This document shows positions 1-13,433 of a DNA stretch of 64,000 nt, piece by piece. The translations under genes and the position numbers were made by a program. Location of the stretch: the NCBI RefSeq assembly GCF_026151205.1, contig NC_087076.1:17905419-17969418 (forward strand), given 5' to 3'. Below the pieces are notes generated by a model. It made no database searches. It saw only the letters and a list, made by a program, of their open reading frames with translations, and was not told where the DNA came from. Positions within the stretch are counted from its first letter, which is position 1; the number at the start of each line of letters is the position of its first letter. The DNA is from Bolinopsis microptera (taxonomy: Eukaryota > Ctenophora > Tentaculata > Lobata > Bolinopsidae).

Positions 1-1284
1 CTCACAGTAGAAAAGAGGTCTCGTATTCTGAGTGTGACAAAGTTTACGAAATATTGCCTTAAAGCTGTTCGATCCGTGCCCTTTAACCAATGTTGTATCA
101 TAATTGTTAGATTGACCTAATCTACTATATTTCAGACCAAGGAATGATAATTGGGCAGCTATGGTAAACAATGTCACAAAAATGTGACATTTTTTACATT
201 ATAGTGCCTAAAAGCAATACATTTTATTTCTGAGCAGTGCATATGGGAGTATGGGTCACGTGGCTAATGTTCAGAACTTATGAACACGCTAGATTAATAG
301 ATGCTAAAATTAAGCCACTATCGTCGAAAACGCTATTTTAGAAATTTACCAATATCCTCAAACTTCAATGAACGTGTCCATAAAGAGTTTTATCGACAGT
401 CTAGTGCTGCTGAGATATCTAACTACAGATGCATGAAACAGGAGGTTTGGTTTGTCTGTTATAGATTCGAGGACAGTCAGTTCTATAGATTTCTGTGGTG
501 AGCCTCCATATTTGACTCCGCGGAATAAGCAGGAAACCATGATTGAGGGTACTACTTTTGGTCTAGGGTATTTTTCACCACAGATGTAATAAGCAGTCAT
601 ACCTTTCATGTCTACAAGAAGCTATATCTGAAATTAATCGCGTCTCCTGTAATCTCCTGTAAAACCAATGAAATCGGCCCTGCAGATGAACCCATTCTAG
701 TCATTATGATGAAAATATGAAATGTGCTAACTGCTAGCTGGAATTACATATATTTATCAACAAATTTCAGACTATAATTGCCTATAGAAAATTATGCAAT
801 AAAATTATACAACATGGGCAGGTTACAAACAATTATATTCTATACAAATTACAATATCCCTTATAAAAACAGATGTTTTGCCCGATCCCACTAAATCGCT
901 CACCCAAATTAAAAAAAATTCTTGTGAATAGGCCCTGAGGGTATGAAGTGATCTTAATCAGCGTATTTTTTATGCTGATTTCAAATCACCCCCATGACGT
1001 GGGGTAAAAATGCTTCCCTGGAAAGTTCATATTATAAGGCACAGCACCCATACTCGAAAAAAAGCTTTAAAATCGTACAAGAAAAATGTATGGTCAGGAA
1101 CAGTGAAACAAATTTTTTTGAAACAAATTTAAAATTTTATCCTTTATTTTACAATCATAATATAATAATATTTATAAGCCTCCGTTTTGAAAGTTTTAAA
1201 TTTTAATATATTCACATTTCTATTTAAAATTCAATTTAATGTATAAGTCAACAGGTCGTAATAATACAGAATGTTTAATATATT
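1..1284. other. Non-coding, no feature recognised
   Basis: AT-rich sequence with only short ORFs that have no recognisable domain or codon bias. I see no gene or RNA here. Confidence 0.5.
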
Positions 1285-1460
1285 TTTTTAAAGGGGGAAC
1301 CCCCAACCCATGTAGCTGAGACACCTCACAGCAAATTGACCAAAGTGGCTCTTGCTTGTGATCGGTGCATCAACTACCCGCCGAAGCTTTCGTCCGTAAA
1401 ATTGTATACAATATAAAATAGTACAGTAAAATATTTACAAAATTTACATAAACATACAGA
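1285..1460 (+). repeat. Left copy of an inverted-repeat pair
   Basis: This stretch (AGGGGGAACCCCCAACCCAT, CACCTCACAGCAA, then TTTCGTCCGTAAAATTGTAT and CAGTAAAATATTTAC) matches the reverse complement of 5250-5455 over most of its length. The left copy lacks about 35 bases present in the right copy (the segment around GGTGGGTTGGGAGTCCC). The pair encloses about 3.8 kb that includes a LINE tail. Confidence 0.75.
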
Positions 1461-1923
1461 ATAAATTTACATAAATAATACAGAATATTGAAACTGTCCC
1501 TTTGATCACGAATCAATACGAACAAAAAGGTATAGTAGATTGATAACAGCGTGAATATGAGGTAAATAAGATGAGCTATAGGAATTATGAATAGACATGT
1601 TTCGCTCTATAAGGCAGCTGACCCAGGCCGAATCTATCGAGCACAAAATAAAACGATGAAACATTTTTCCTGTAAGCTTATAGGAAAACTATACTAGCTT
1701 TTTACTTTATTTTACTTTACTTTATATATCACATTATCCAATCGTGTCCTAACATTCCCTATTCGCAAAGTCAATATCCCATTCACTGTAATTGATAAGC
1801 TAAGAAGGTACACGAAAGTCGAAACGTGTGTGAACAATGTTGTGTTATCAAGCTATCGTCGTGCAAAGTACCTACAGCTTTACACGTCACGAGGCACACT
1901 GTTCCTACTCAAGTTAAGTATAA

Positions 1924-2415
1924 TTGCATCCTACGGGGAGCAAATCCTACGGGGAGCAAATCCTGGGCAACGAATTCTACAGAAAAGAGCATACTAAACC
2001 CCTCTTCAACACTCACGAAATCATGAATGTGCATAATCTGTACTTCTACCACTGCATTAATGACATCTTCAAGGTCTTGAAATATAGAACCCCTATATCA
2101 CTTTACTCACTCTTTGAAACATCTGGCAGACTTGGCAAAGAGACACTCATTCTCACACCTAAACCATCAGACAGCTACATATATAGAGCAGGGACAATCT
2201 GGAACACAGTACGACAAAATCTCATGCTAACTACATTCACCTGTTATAAGCCCAATCACCTCAAATCATCCATAAAAATAACCATCGCTCACACTCAAAA
2301 GGAAGGAGAACCAAACGACTGGAACTTAGCCTTAAACAGTGTTCGACAAAATTCAAAAACTTTAAAATTGACCTTGCCTAGATTACTTAAGCTTACAAAA
2401 GCTGTAATATCTTAG
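1924..2415 (+). pseudogene. LINE ORF2 C-terminal fragment
   Basis: The 163-residue open frame looks like the C-terminal tail of a non-LTR retrotransposon ORF2. It has the familiar order: a helix with NVHNLYFYHCINDIFKVLK, then RTPISLYSLF, a TLILTPKPS segment, and an aromatic/IWNTVRQ segment, all of which lie after the polymerase domain in cnidarian- and mollusc-type LINEs. The endonuclease and polymerase domains are absent, so this is a 5'-truncated dead copy. A short direct repeat (CCTACGGGGAGCAAAT twice, 1931-1962) lies at its start. The family assignment is by pattern only. Confidence 0.6.
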
Positions 2416-3086
2416 CAAAATATAACTTGCAGCAGCCCCATACCTTGTCATGAACATAATATCGATACTACCTCTGTGATCACATCTTTCTCTGGGTGCA
2501 AAATGAATAGATATATATATTATATAGATTATAGGTTTATCAGTTTTATAGAAATTTGAAAGTTCTACAGAAATTTATTTAATTTATTTATATATGGATT
2601 ATAAACATTTTTGTTTGTGTGTTTTGCGCTATGCATCTTTATACCTATTTTAGAAGAGATTTTTATAGAATATTAGAAGTGTAGTAGGGTCAGTTTCAGA
2701 CGAATTAAGCATAAATATCGTCATTGCCATGTCTGAAGTGGTTTGTAAATGGGCCATTGTTAGCCCCAAGCGTTTTGGTCCCTCATTCCTGCCACTCAGC
2801 ATTGCCTACTGTAAAGTAGAAATTTTTCTAAGACAATAGAGAAACTGACCCTGTCTCACTAAATTCCCCTAAATTCAACCACTTACCATAATAAAAATGC
2901 TAACAACCAAATAAAGTTTTTTAAATAAAGAATATTTCCTCAAGTTTACGTCTAGCTAACTAATTAGTGGTTTAAGCTCTTATTCTATTTATGATTAAAG
3001 GAATGTAAAATAAAACTTTTCGTTTCATTGAAAACTTTTCGTTTCATTGGTTCTCTCCAGATACTTTATATTCAGGCAATACTATT

Positions 3087-3088
<2 letters not shown>

Positions 3089-3120
<32 letters not shown>
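3089..3120. repeat. (TA)n microsatellite
   Basis: Uninterrupted alternating TA run of about 15 units, directly before the first copy of a duplicated segment. Confidence 0.95.
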
Positions 3121-3121
<1 letters not shown>

Positions 3122-3235
3122 CTCTAAAACTCTGGTCACAAGAGCAACTGCCTACACGTGCAGAAGTGAAAACAAATACATAAAATACTAGCAATCCTTT
3201 AAATTCGCAATAAATAAGTTCGTTCAATGTCATTA
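3121..3235 (+). repeat. Dispersed repeat, copy 1
   Basis: ACTCTAAAACTCTGGTCACA and the following ~110 bases recur at 4667-4863 in the same orientation. Here the segment is continuous; the second copy is interrupted by about 60-70 bp of another repeat module. Confidence 0.8.
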
Positions 3236-3349
3236 TATAATTACTATTGAGAATATATTTATTTAACGAAGCTAGATGATGAACCAAAATTAAAACATAA
3301 ATGGTTTTTAAAATTTCCTCGAACAAAGCTTTCAACTAGCGGCTTTCTA

Positions 3350-4060
3350 GTGTGTAATAAATATAATATGTTAAATCTTGTATCACGTCGTGACCCCACG
3401 GTCGTTTCACCCTGTAGAGTTTCTATGAGCCGCGCACTCTTGCGCGAAGGGTCTTGCTCTAACCAGAGCCCTCTCGCTTGCAGTAGCGCGCGACCGCCGA
3501 AAGCAGCAAAGGATATATTTTACTTGTGCAACAAGCGCGTCACGCAGTACGTGTATACACATGGCTACGTGATCGGCGGGTCATACATCGTATGACAAGT
3601 TAAATCTATTTCATGGCTATTTGCTAAACGGTGACCGCACACTATTGCGTGGTGAGCTCTCAGTGAGGGGCGATTATGTAATATTCAATTACATTATAAT
3701 TAATCAAATGCAAAATGGTTTATTTTTTTTGCTGCAAAAATATTTCGGTTACATTTTTAATTATTTAAAAGTATTTATAAAATATTTTAAAAGAATTTTG
3801 AAGTTTCGCTTGTCGTTTCACACCAACTTGTAGGTTTATATTAACTTACCATGACGCGCGCTGCGTTGGACTTGTCGTTAATTGACGATGTCAATTCATC
3901 TCAGCTCGGCGCGGCACAGTAGCGCATTTCGCCGATCTAGAGAAGCCTCATTGAGTGCGCGGCGCGGGACAGTAACGCATCGCGCTACAAGACTCGTCGA
4001 CGATCTTGAAATATTTAAAACATATATTCAATATTTTACGAGTATCACCCGTTAACGTGT
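3350..4060. repeat. GC-rich dispersed repeat family
   Basis: CpG-rich patch in AT-rich DNA. It contains GTCGTGACCCCACGGTCGTT, a CTCTAACCAGAGC box followed by CAGTAGCGCGC, and CGAGTATCACCCGTTA. The same motifs recur at 29560-29640 and, mostly in inverted orientation, across 58018-60045. No coding domain is visible; this is most likely a non-autonomous mobile element or its debris. Confidence 0.6.
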
Positions 4061-4666
4061 TGCGTGTGTCCGCTTTGTTGCACTCCTATGGTCTCAAATA
4101 AACGTTATAAACACACGACATACCTGGCATGGCACTCCCTATAGCTATGCGCCGCGCTCTTTTCAAGCTTCATGTGCATATTATATTTGTGAACGAATTG
4201 AACAAGAAACTAGCAAACTAATTAGGCCCCAAATTTTATTTATTTATTTTAATGGGCTGACCTGACGCGGTGACGCGCGCTTCAGCTTTTTTAGAGCATT
4301 TTTCTTCGGGTCATAATCAATAATATATATTATTTTAAAAATAAAATGGCGCGTGCTACTCTGGCGAAATTAAAAAGAGTATTTGGTATCATTATTCATT
4401 TGATACGCCATAGACTAACTTATTCAAGCTTGCCGCTTGCACGTTCAAAATTTAAAATAATAGTGTAGTGTACGCAATTGGTAATGCAATATTTTTGTTG
4501 CATAATCTCAAGTTTGCAGTTTATATTTAAAAATAAACGTATGATCATCAAACTAATTTTAGCGGACAGGCTATGAACTAATTATAATTTTATTTTTAAC
4601 ACAGTTGCTTTAATAATACCAAGATAGCTTTTTGAACAAAAGTAAAACTGAGCTTTATATATATAT

Positions 4667-4863
4667 AACTCTAAAACTCTGGTCACAAGAGCAATTACCT
4701 GGAGACTTCAGGCTTCAATAGAGATTCGGCGGAATGACAGGATGCGCGCGGCCCAGTAAAAGAGCAACTGTCTAAACGTGCAGAAGTGAAAACAAATACA
4801 TAAAATACCAAATACTAGAAATCCTTCAAATTCGCAATGAATAAATTCGCTCAATGTCATAAA
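4667..4863 (+). repeat. Dispersed repeat, copy 2, interrupted
   Basis: Second copy of the 3121-3235 segment. It is split near 4697-4760 by a module that, in reverse complement, reads ACTGGGCCGCGC...TGTCATTCCGCCGAATCT and ends CCAGGTAA, the same module as at 58815-58990 and 61291-61391. Confidence 0.75.
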
Positions 4864-5249
4864 ATTCTTAAAACCACATACACGTGACCAGTAAATAATT
4901 TAATTGGTCTATAGACTACTGTATAAAATTCTCGATATAAACTTTTTAACAATAATAAATTAAATAAAAACACACAATAACCTTTGGTGTGTAAGAATGA
5001 TTAAACAACCTCTTTTTGGACCGCTATGCAATGTATTTGTAGATCGTGTCTCTGAGATGATAGCTGACCATAAAAAAGAAGCCAAGAGCCAAGTCAAAAA
5101 TCATATCAGAACACGATTCAGATTAGATCTGTAAAGAAGTACACTCATTGCACTAAGAGGAATCAGAGGAAGATCAACGGCCCAGCATCTTGAACTGCAT
5201 GACATCTCCTTCAACCTCATCCCCCAGAAGACGAGCTTTGAGGTCTCCT

Positions 5250-5455
5250 AGATTTGTTTATGTAAATTTTGATATTTTACTGTACTATTTTATGTTGTAT
5301 ATAATTTTACGGACGAAATGATCCCAGGGGGGACTCCCAACCCACCGCTTCAGCGGGTAGTTGACACACCTTTCACAAGCAAGAGCCACTTTGGTCTACT
5401 TGCTGTGAGGTGTCTCAGCTACATGGGTTGGGGGTTCCCCCTTTTTTTTCTTTTT
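5250..5455 (-). repeat. Right copy of the inverted-repeat pair
   Basis: Reverse complement of 1285-1460, with a poly-pyrimidine end near 5440. The longer of the two copies. Confidence 0.75.
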
Positions 5456-5577
5456 TTTTGGCACAAAATATCTTTTGCTATAATATTAAAAGTTTTTAGT
5501 TGAGTTCAGGTAACAGAATTTAACTGTAATAGCACCTCTGCTGTGTTATCCATTGTTGAGATGTAGCCATATTTTCG

Positions 5578-5645
5578 TCCGGTGTAACATTGAACCCGGC
5601 TCATGAAATATATGCTTTGTCCGGTCTAACATTGAACCCGGCTCA
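5578..5645 (+). repeat. Short direct repeat (2 copies)
   Basis: Two copies of TCCGGTNTAACATTGAACCC followed by GGCTCA, separated by 16 bases. Confidence 0.8.
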
Positions 5646-5770
5646 CTAATCTTAGGGGTGGTGTAGTATAGTAGTTGGAATATGATCAAATTTTTACAGT
5701 TTTACCTCAATTCGAAGGAATTCTTCTGCATCCTTTGTTATTTCAAGTGCCAAATCAAAGAACTCGCGAA

Positions 5771-6049
5771 GTCTGCTCCAGTGGCGTAACGTTGCCTGTT
5801 GGCTTTCCCGCCGAAAAAGCGTCCCCCTTTTGGCGCCCCCTCTCCTTTTGGTGCTCCTCCCTAAAGTTGAACAAATTAGGTGATTTTAGAGGACATGTGT
5901 ATCTAGAGCAAAACGTGCAGTTTTTCTAGTACTTTAGTTAAGTTTTTGAAATTGTCCCACATTCAAACGACGATTTGGCGCCCCCCTAAGACGGTGCCCC
6001 ACCGCACAGCGGGGTCAGCGGGGCCCTTCATTACACCACTGGTCTGCTC
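5771..6049. mobile_element. hAT-type MITE with 8-bp target duplication
   Basis: The element runs from 5779 to 6041 (263 bp). Its left end is CAGTGGCGTAACG; the right end in reverse complement is CAGTGGTGTAATG, so the terminal inverted repeats differ at two positions. It is flanked on both sides by GTCTGCTC (5771-5778 and 6042-6049), a perfect 8-bp target-site duplication. Eight-base duplications and CAGTGGCG ends are typical of hAT transposons. There is no transposase ORF, so it is non-autonomous. The interior is rich in GGCGCCCCC-type blocks. Confidence 0.9.
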
Positions 6050-6867
6050 CATGATATCAACATTGAGTTCCCACCATAGTCGTGGTTTACGATGTTGTGG
6101 AAAGGGTGTTTTCAAGAAGCTCACTCATTTTGTTCCTTTTTTGTACATCAGGACAGTCGATAAGCATTGATAGTTCTGTGATATGTGCTCAAAATTAAAT
6201 TTATTGTTTCATTGAACTTGTCGGACTGGATTTTGTATTCTGATTTGTGATGTGTATTTTATAATCAGGTATTGTGTGTTGACTTAATTACATCCTGATG
6301 GAAATACAGTGAAACAGAGATTTATCCTGCCTAATATACCCAATTCCCATTTTACCATGGCTATTTCTTTTTCCCCGCAAGGACTTAACTTATATAATGT
6401 GAACAATCAAAAACCCAATTTACCACAGACCCCAATTTACTGTAGCTGTTTCCTTTCCACTATCAGGGTTTTACTGTACTATGGAATTGCAGTATGTGGA
6501 GAAATGGGTAGTAGCTTATGGTCATGAATCTAAAATAGTTGTATCTAAATTAGGTAAAAAATGAAAACCATAATATAATTAGGCTAAAATATCAAATTGA
6601 ATTGTTTTTAATCAATTTTTGACTTTATAAATGGCATCAAAGTTGTGTGTGATTGAATTCAACGAAAGTGTATTTGACTCACCTACATGTCATAAGCTTG
6701 TCGAGTAGAGTAACACCCTGATTAACTGCCACCTGATTTAACACAAAGCCCAATTTATAGCAGCTGTTTCTTTTCTTAACCTGCACATCACAATCATCTT
6801 CCTTTACACAAAACCTGGTTAATTTTACTGCACAATATTCTATCCACTAACATTTTACTTATTTTAG
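6050..6867. other. Region upstream of first recognised Prickle exon
   Basis: AT-rich sequence without a recognisable exon. The first coding exon (with the start codon) of the downstream PET-LIM gene is not evident and may lie here, further upstream, or outside the window. Confidence 0.4.
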
Positions 6868-6915
6868 TTAGATGATGATGATTTCAAGATGTTGACAGCC
6901 GACAAGCCAGTTCAG
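6868..6915 (+). CDS. prickle: Prickle exon 1 of those visible
   Basis: Acceptor TATTTTAG and donor GTAATT enclose 16 codons (LDDDDFKMLTADKPVQ). Joining to the next exon in phase 0 gives KPVQVLLHEADAGQPC, leading smoothly into the Cys-rich segment, which supports its inclusion. An internal in-frame ATG (6889-6891) exists, but an upstream exon with the true start is more likely because the exon begins with a good acceptor. Confidence 0.65.
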
Positions 6916-9900
6916 GTAATTCTGTACAAGTTGATTGTTTTAACCCTCTTGCTGCAGCCTTGCTACCGCTCTTTGTATCTGACGAACTAAACCATTATCT
7001 ATGTATCTACTGAACAGAAGCATTCCAAATGTGACCGGCCTAATCATGATAAAATTTAGGGTTCACTCAAAATATTAGAACATCTAGGTTACTAAATAAA
7101 GGGTACCCTGTCAGTAGTTCGTGTGTACCCTGTCATTCCATCACTTGATGGCATGCAGCAGACCTGATTAACATATCACTGACCACAAGCTGGCCACCTC
7201 CTGCAGCTGTTGACAGAGTGGGTCACATCCTTATGCTATATGCAGCTCCTGAATGAGTTAGAACCCTGCAATTTTGAGTTCACCCTGTTTCTTATTCTAA
7301 ATACAATGCATTAGATTTAAACGTTAAAATGAGCTCAATATGTACCCAATACCCAATCTTGAATAGAAATGAATATGCTACATGAACAGGTTCCTTACGA
7401 AGTTTTGCCCCTAAAATTACTAACACAGATTCTGGATCATCATAACACATGGCCTGCGAAGTTTAAAGTTGTTTGATTAAAGCTGAGGCTTCTTGTTTGG
7501 ATACTTTGCATTTGACGCTTCACGTTGCAAAAATATCAAATCGGTTTCCTGTTACTTAGACTTAGTTCTTTTTTAAGTAATTCGCAATTTAAGTGAGAAA
7601 TGGCTGGAATGTTAGATAACTGTTCAATATTGAGTGGTAAAATTCAGCTTTTCGGCCACGTTAAAAATACAAAAGAACAGGATGTAGTCACATTCACTCG
7701 AGAGTGAACATTTTTATTAATTATTAAGGCATTAACCAAAATTATGATATAAGTATGACTATGTCTAGCATTGATAACTTCATAATTTAAATATTATATA
7801 TGTGCATGTAGTCTTAGATAATTCGTGTAACAACTCAAACTGAATTTGTACCTAATTTTACTTTGAATATTCTTCATTGCCATGATATTTGCCAAAACTA
7901 ATCGAAGTTTTTCACAGTTAGACTAATACATTTAAAATACCCTTCTATAATAATCTATCCTTTTAGTTAGGAAACTTAAATTGCCTTCTCGTCTTTTGAA
8001 AGGGGTTAAATTGCACTCGAATGTATCAAAACACCGATTTAGTATTGCAATATCAAAGCTTTGATCTGTAAGTTACGGTACAGTTTAAACTATCAGAAGA
8101 TTGGACCCCGACACTTCCATATAAGGAATAATGACATCCAAGCAATCAAGTGATGCTACACGCTTGCTCTAGGTATGACACCTGGACACTACTTGTGCGG
8201 TTACTGGAGTATAAGTAGTGAAACAAAGAATGTAATACGTGCTGTGAGACGTCACGTGACAGACACTATGCTGTGTGACGTCACGTGCTATATTGTGCTG
8301 GATTACACAGGATTAAAATTAAATTATATGTCCACTATCTTGAACCGTCATAATTTTACACAATTGGATAAACAAATTATCGAAGTTGGTTTGGAATCAG
8401 AGCCAGGATTAGCCTTACGATCTTACGTAGGAATAATTCGCGATGTTCTCGCCAAATTGACAGTAAGATTGTTAAGGTTTCGTGCATTTTTACTACGTTG
8501 TCGCATATCTGCGGTGAAAGTATTCCGCTCTTCTGAGCTGCGGAGGAGATACGTGCACACGCATTCGCAATTAACGGCATGGTCTGTGGTCACGTAGTTT
8601 GGCGTGGCTTGATACAAATTATTAATTAACATTTTGACAAGCAAGGTTCCATCAATATTTGCAAGCTTGAGCCACAACCCACCATCTGAGTCTGGTTTCT
8701 TGATATTTCTTGATTATTTCTTGATTATTTCTTGATAATAATGAAGTACGCCGTAAAATTTGATTTATAGGTACCCAAATATTATGATTCGTGGTTCAAA
8801 CTGTGTCATCCATATTAAGACGTCTGATTTAAATCCACTAATTCCTGTTAACTTGATAACGGCCTTATCAAAACTGGTAAACTTACCCTTAGTACAGGGT
8901 GGGCCAAAAGTCAGTGGGCATACGTTGGCCTTAATAGCTCCGCCGTGTTTTATATTTGAGAGCTGTTGCTTTGCAGATGGCACACTGTACTTACTGGTTC
9001 GAGGATTCCGTCGTCAAAATTTGAAAATTCGAATATTTTAGACCACGCCCATTCAATATTAAAACACCTATATTATTTTCTCTGAACATGCTGAACGCCT
9101 AATTTTTTCAGAGACGATAGATTATTAAATGTTGCATATGCTATGATCTGAAAACATGAGGCAAAACGGAGGCGTACTTTAGTAATCATTTAAATTGATT
9201 ACAACATTCCAAACACATGTGCAGTGTACTGATGTTTAACACGTGACTGTTGCAGGTATTGCTGCACGAAGCTGACGCCGGACAACCATGTTTGGTTTGT
9301 GGAGATGAGTGTCCCGGACTGGAAATACATTTCTGGAGGTAAAAATCTTAAAATAGCGTAGATTTAACTATATTAGGTTTATTGTATAATCTAGAATGTT
9401 CTGATTTCACGCTCTTTATCTTGATCTTGAAAGATCAGTGTCGAACCAGCAGTTTGATCCAACAAAACAATTACTGACGAGTATTCCTTCGTACTGAAAT
9501 GAAAAATATGATGCCATGAACAAAATGCCGTTACTTGTTTCAGTCTATCTTGTTTGTTATCACACTTTCAATTTTATGGAGCAAGGAATTAATTTTAGTC
9601 ATACTTATCCTAATAATTTATCTGACGAATCAGTAACTTGGAGTAGTACTTATCCGTCCTTAAAAGGTCGAGTGTAAAGTGTAAGTCATTTTAGTCTTTC
9701 AATTTTCACTTCCATTACGCAGACAAAGTCTTATAAGTTTAAAAGCATGTCTTCACTTTTCAGCGTTCAGTGTTGAAACTTATCGTCGTATTTCTTTAAC
9801 GCTCTTTAGATAAAGAGTACAAAGTAAGGTTTGGTATCTAGTTTTAGTTTTCAGCACTCAAAGAGCTATTTTAGTTTTATTTTGAGTCTCTTATACTGTT

Positions 9901-12900
9901 TAGTGTGTACCGGGTACCCTCTGTGAAAATGCTGCAATACTTCGTACTTTGAGGGCAAGTGTAGAGATGTCAAGCTGAAAGGAGTGGAAATTAGAATTAA
10001 CTTTGCAAGAAAATAATGAATAACTTAGTTCTGTTATTAATTAAAAATAGTTCTGTTATTAATTAAAAATTAAATTAAAGATCGTACACGCAAAAATTGG
10101 TTCTTAAATAAATGCCATAATGCGGTAATCTGTGCCATAATGCGGTAATCTGTGCCATAATGCTAGGTGATTTCTAGGTAATATTATATTATAGGTTCTT
10201 ACAAAGATAGTGATTATTTTATAAGGTTTCAATTCCATTTTCTTTTCAGAATATAATTACAACAGTTTACAAATAGAAACGACCGGTTGAGTCAAACAAA
10301 TGTTTCAATCATGCAAAACCATGATATCATCAGTGACACACTATTTACAACAGTTTATATATTTTATAATTTTAGATATATTACAAAGTTAAAAAACAGA
10401 TCGTGCTCATTGTTATGCCATTCTATTCTATCCTATTCTATTCTCCGGTAAATTTCAAAATACAAAGTAAATACAAAGTAAAGTCAGTACTCAGTATTAT
10501 AATAATATGTTGTTGATACCGCAATTCTCCATATTAATCGAATAACACCTACAAACAATTCAAAACATGTCCGGTATGTAAAATGTAGAATTATTACTTA
10601 CCTAGCAACTTGAAACTTAAGATAATACCCTGGCAATTTAAAGTTGATTGTGGTGTTCCACAGTCAACCTTCCCACTAACTAAACAATACACCATACATT
10701 TGAGGGTCACGTGACACACAGTGTGAGGAATGTAAAGTATTTTCTAACAATTCGATTAAAATTAATGCAGGCGTCGGGAATGTCAAGGATGGCAAAAATG
10801 ATAAGAAATCATCAAGAGTGACCGGTATAGCTTACTTTTTTTGATGATTTTCAATTTATAAAAAAGGATGGAAATCGGCAATAGTTGACAGTTGTTTTTG
10901 TTTACATTTTCCCTGCATTCTGGTAAATGCTTCATTAATTATAAGCTTCTAGAAGTCAACACTTTAGTTCAGTAGATTATTCAACTTTTATACACAAGTG
11001 CTAGTACTCTGATCACAATTGATTGCAGCTTAATTCCACACCCTCCACAGTCCACAGTGTACATATTACAATAAACCTAAAAGTGTATTACTTGTGTGTG
11101 TCTTATACTATCTCAAGCAGCACCACTCTGTTAACCCCCAAAGAACAAAGGAACTACACACTGCTACAACACCCATATTATTACAATCGTTATAATGTAG
11201 CCAGCACCCAATCTCAGCTGGGAGGAGTATGACCATATGTTACATTATGTTACTACGTCCCTCGACCTCTCTCTCTCATCATGCATCATTACATTTCCTT
11301 TCAAATTTTATCAAATGTGCGCTGTAACACCTTGCTAAGCTGGGTAAGTTCGCCTAGCTGCCCTCCTTATCTGTATAATTTTAAGGGGGTTAAATTTGTT
11401 CAGGGAATGAAATTCGGATGGGTCGATTTAGATCATGTACAACTTACAGCTGCATCATCAATTTATTTTAACCAGCTTTAAAATTACGACAATACAAGAT
11501 ATTGTGGGCACCTTGATTAATGATTACTTTGTGTATTTTATTCTTACCTTCTGAAACATGTTATTAAAATATGCACGTGCTACTTAACGCGTGTCACGTG
11601 TCCTGGTTTCATTATGTTTGTTGAGTAGGGGTCTCCTGCCTGCAAACATAACAATTGCACACCAGGTCTCAGTATCACGATATTACATAATATAATATGA
11701 CCATGATCTGATACCACAACAATTTACCCTCAAGTACTGAAGAACCACTTCAGGCCCCCACCCCCACCCCCACTACACCTAGTTCGTACACCCCCCCCCC
11801 CCCCCCTCACCCCCACTACACCTAGTTCCTTCACTCCCCCAATGATAAACACCTAACTTATAAGTTATAAACACCTTATAAACACACTTACAAGTTCCTG
11901 TATGCAAGGTCTGAGAGGTATTATGCAAGGTCTAGACCCCTGACACGAACAACGTGACCAGTTTTCCTGCTATTACTAGAGGAGTACATGAGAGGTTTTG
12001 TAATTCTATTACACCACCATCTGGTTTGTGATAGAGTGTAACATGTACACCAACTCCCGCCGTATAGCGTGGAGAACATTCCAGATTGTATTACATATCT
12101 ACCGTTAAACTCATTGAAGCAGGAGAATGGGGGAACTCTAAATGGAGGTCCCATCTCAGAGTCAGGTTTTTGTGGGGTAACGTGACGCTGCACTTTGTGG
12201 GGTGACGCTGCACACTGTATGTGTTGCTATTGGTAACTGTACTGAGAGAGAGGGAGAGAGCGTTCTATTACTGTTGATAATTATTGCAATTGTCTGCCAT
12301 TCTTTTTTTAATAAAATTGTAATATTATTTATGATCTCTGGTTAGAGCGCAATTTACCAGCTCGATTGATAAACCGAGTATAACACGTATTATAAACAAT
12401 GTGCACTGATGTACTGTAGTGTACTCATAACAAACTCATAAAGCTTTATATTAAGCTTATTTATTAATACACTAAGACACTGTAACAGCCTTAATTTCAA
12501 TAATATCTATAAATAACCTCGATAAAGTTGGCTCTTTTCTTCGTATGGTACGGTATGTACAGATGAAGTGAACCGCAATATTTTAGTCAGAAATATTTTG
12601 TTAATTGTTCAAGATATTTGGCAAGTTATTTGACAATTCCTAACAAGCATGTGAATATGCCTTCTGAATTAACACTTAACTCATAAAATGTCCAATTATG
12701 AGAATCCGCAAAAGTTTGTCGCGAATTGATAAAAATTTATCCCGGCAAAACTCAATAAAAGCCCGTACTGTTTTTTTTACAAAATATGTTGATTCAATAT
12801 GGCCGATATTCAATATGACCGATACCTATAACCTAGTTCTACCTGAACATTTGTCATAAGATACATTATTTATCGTCTGCTGAGAATGCTGTAAATGCTC

Positions 12901-13392
12901 TGCATTACAGAAGTAATACGGGGTAATACGAGCTTGTCATAATGTACTGTCCCCTAATGAGGATATCTGTCCAACATCTGTCAGACTGCCATGTTATTAC
13001 CTCAGTAAGGGTCGTGAGAACCACCTTGGTACTCACCTTTCACTCTACCTCATGTTATGCAGATCATATCGTGAAATTTCCAGTGTAACCCGGCCCCATA
13101 CCTTATGCGGAGGAATGTACATTATACATTTTTGTGCACATAGTTGCATTTTGTACATACCTCTTAAATTTGATACACTTTAAAGATCGGTATCAGCTGC
13201 ACTGCAGCACAATGACATCTTTACAGGAAACTGTGAAACATCTCACAAAAGAAACCACTGTTAATTGTTATCTGACAATCGCAGTAATTAATAATTATAA
13301 TTAGTAGTAATGTAGCTAGTCTATTGTAGTGCTGATAATACATGTGATACTGGGCAGTGGGCACAGCCCTAATTATTAGAGTCACGATGAAG

Positions 13393-13433
<41 letters not shown>

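Noticed and set aside
8175-8597. 140-codon ORF as a gene
   Set aside because: No domain or signal peptide, sits in an intron, and the reverse frames are equally open.
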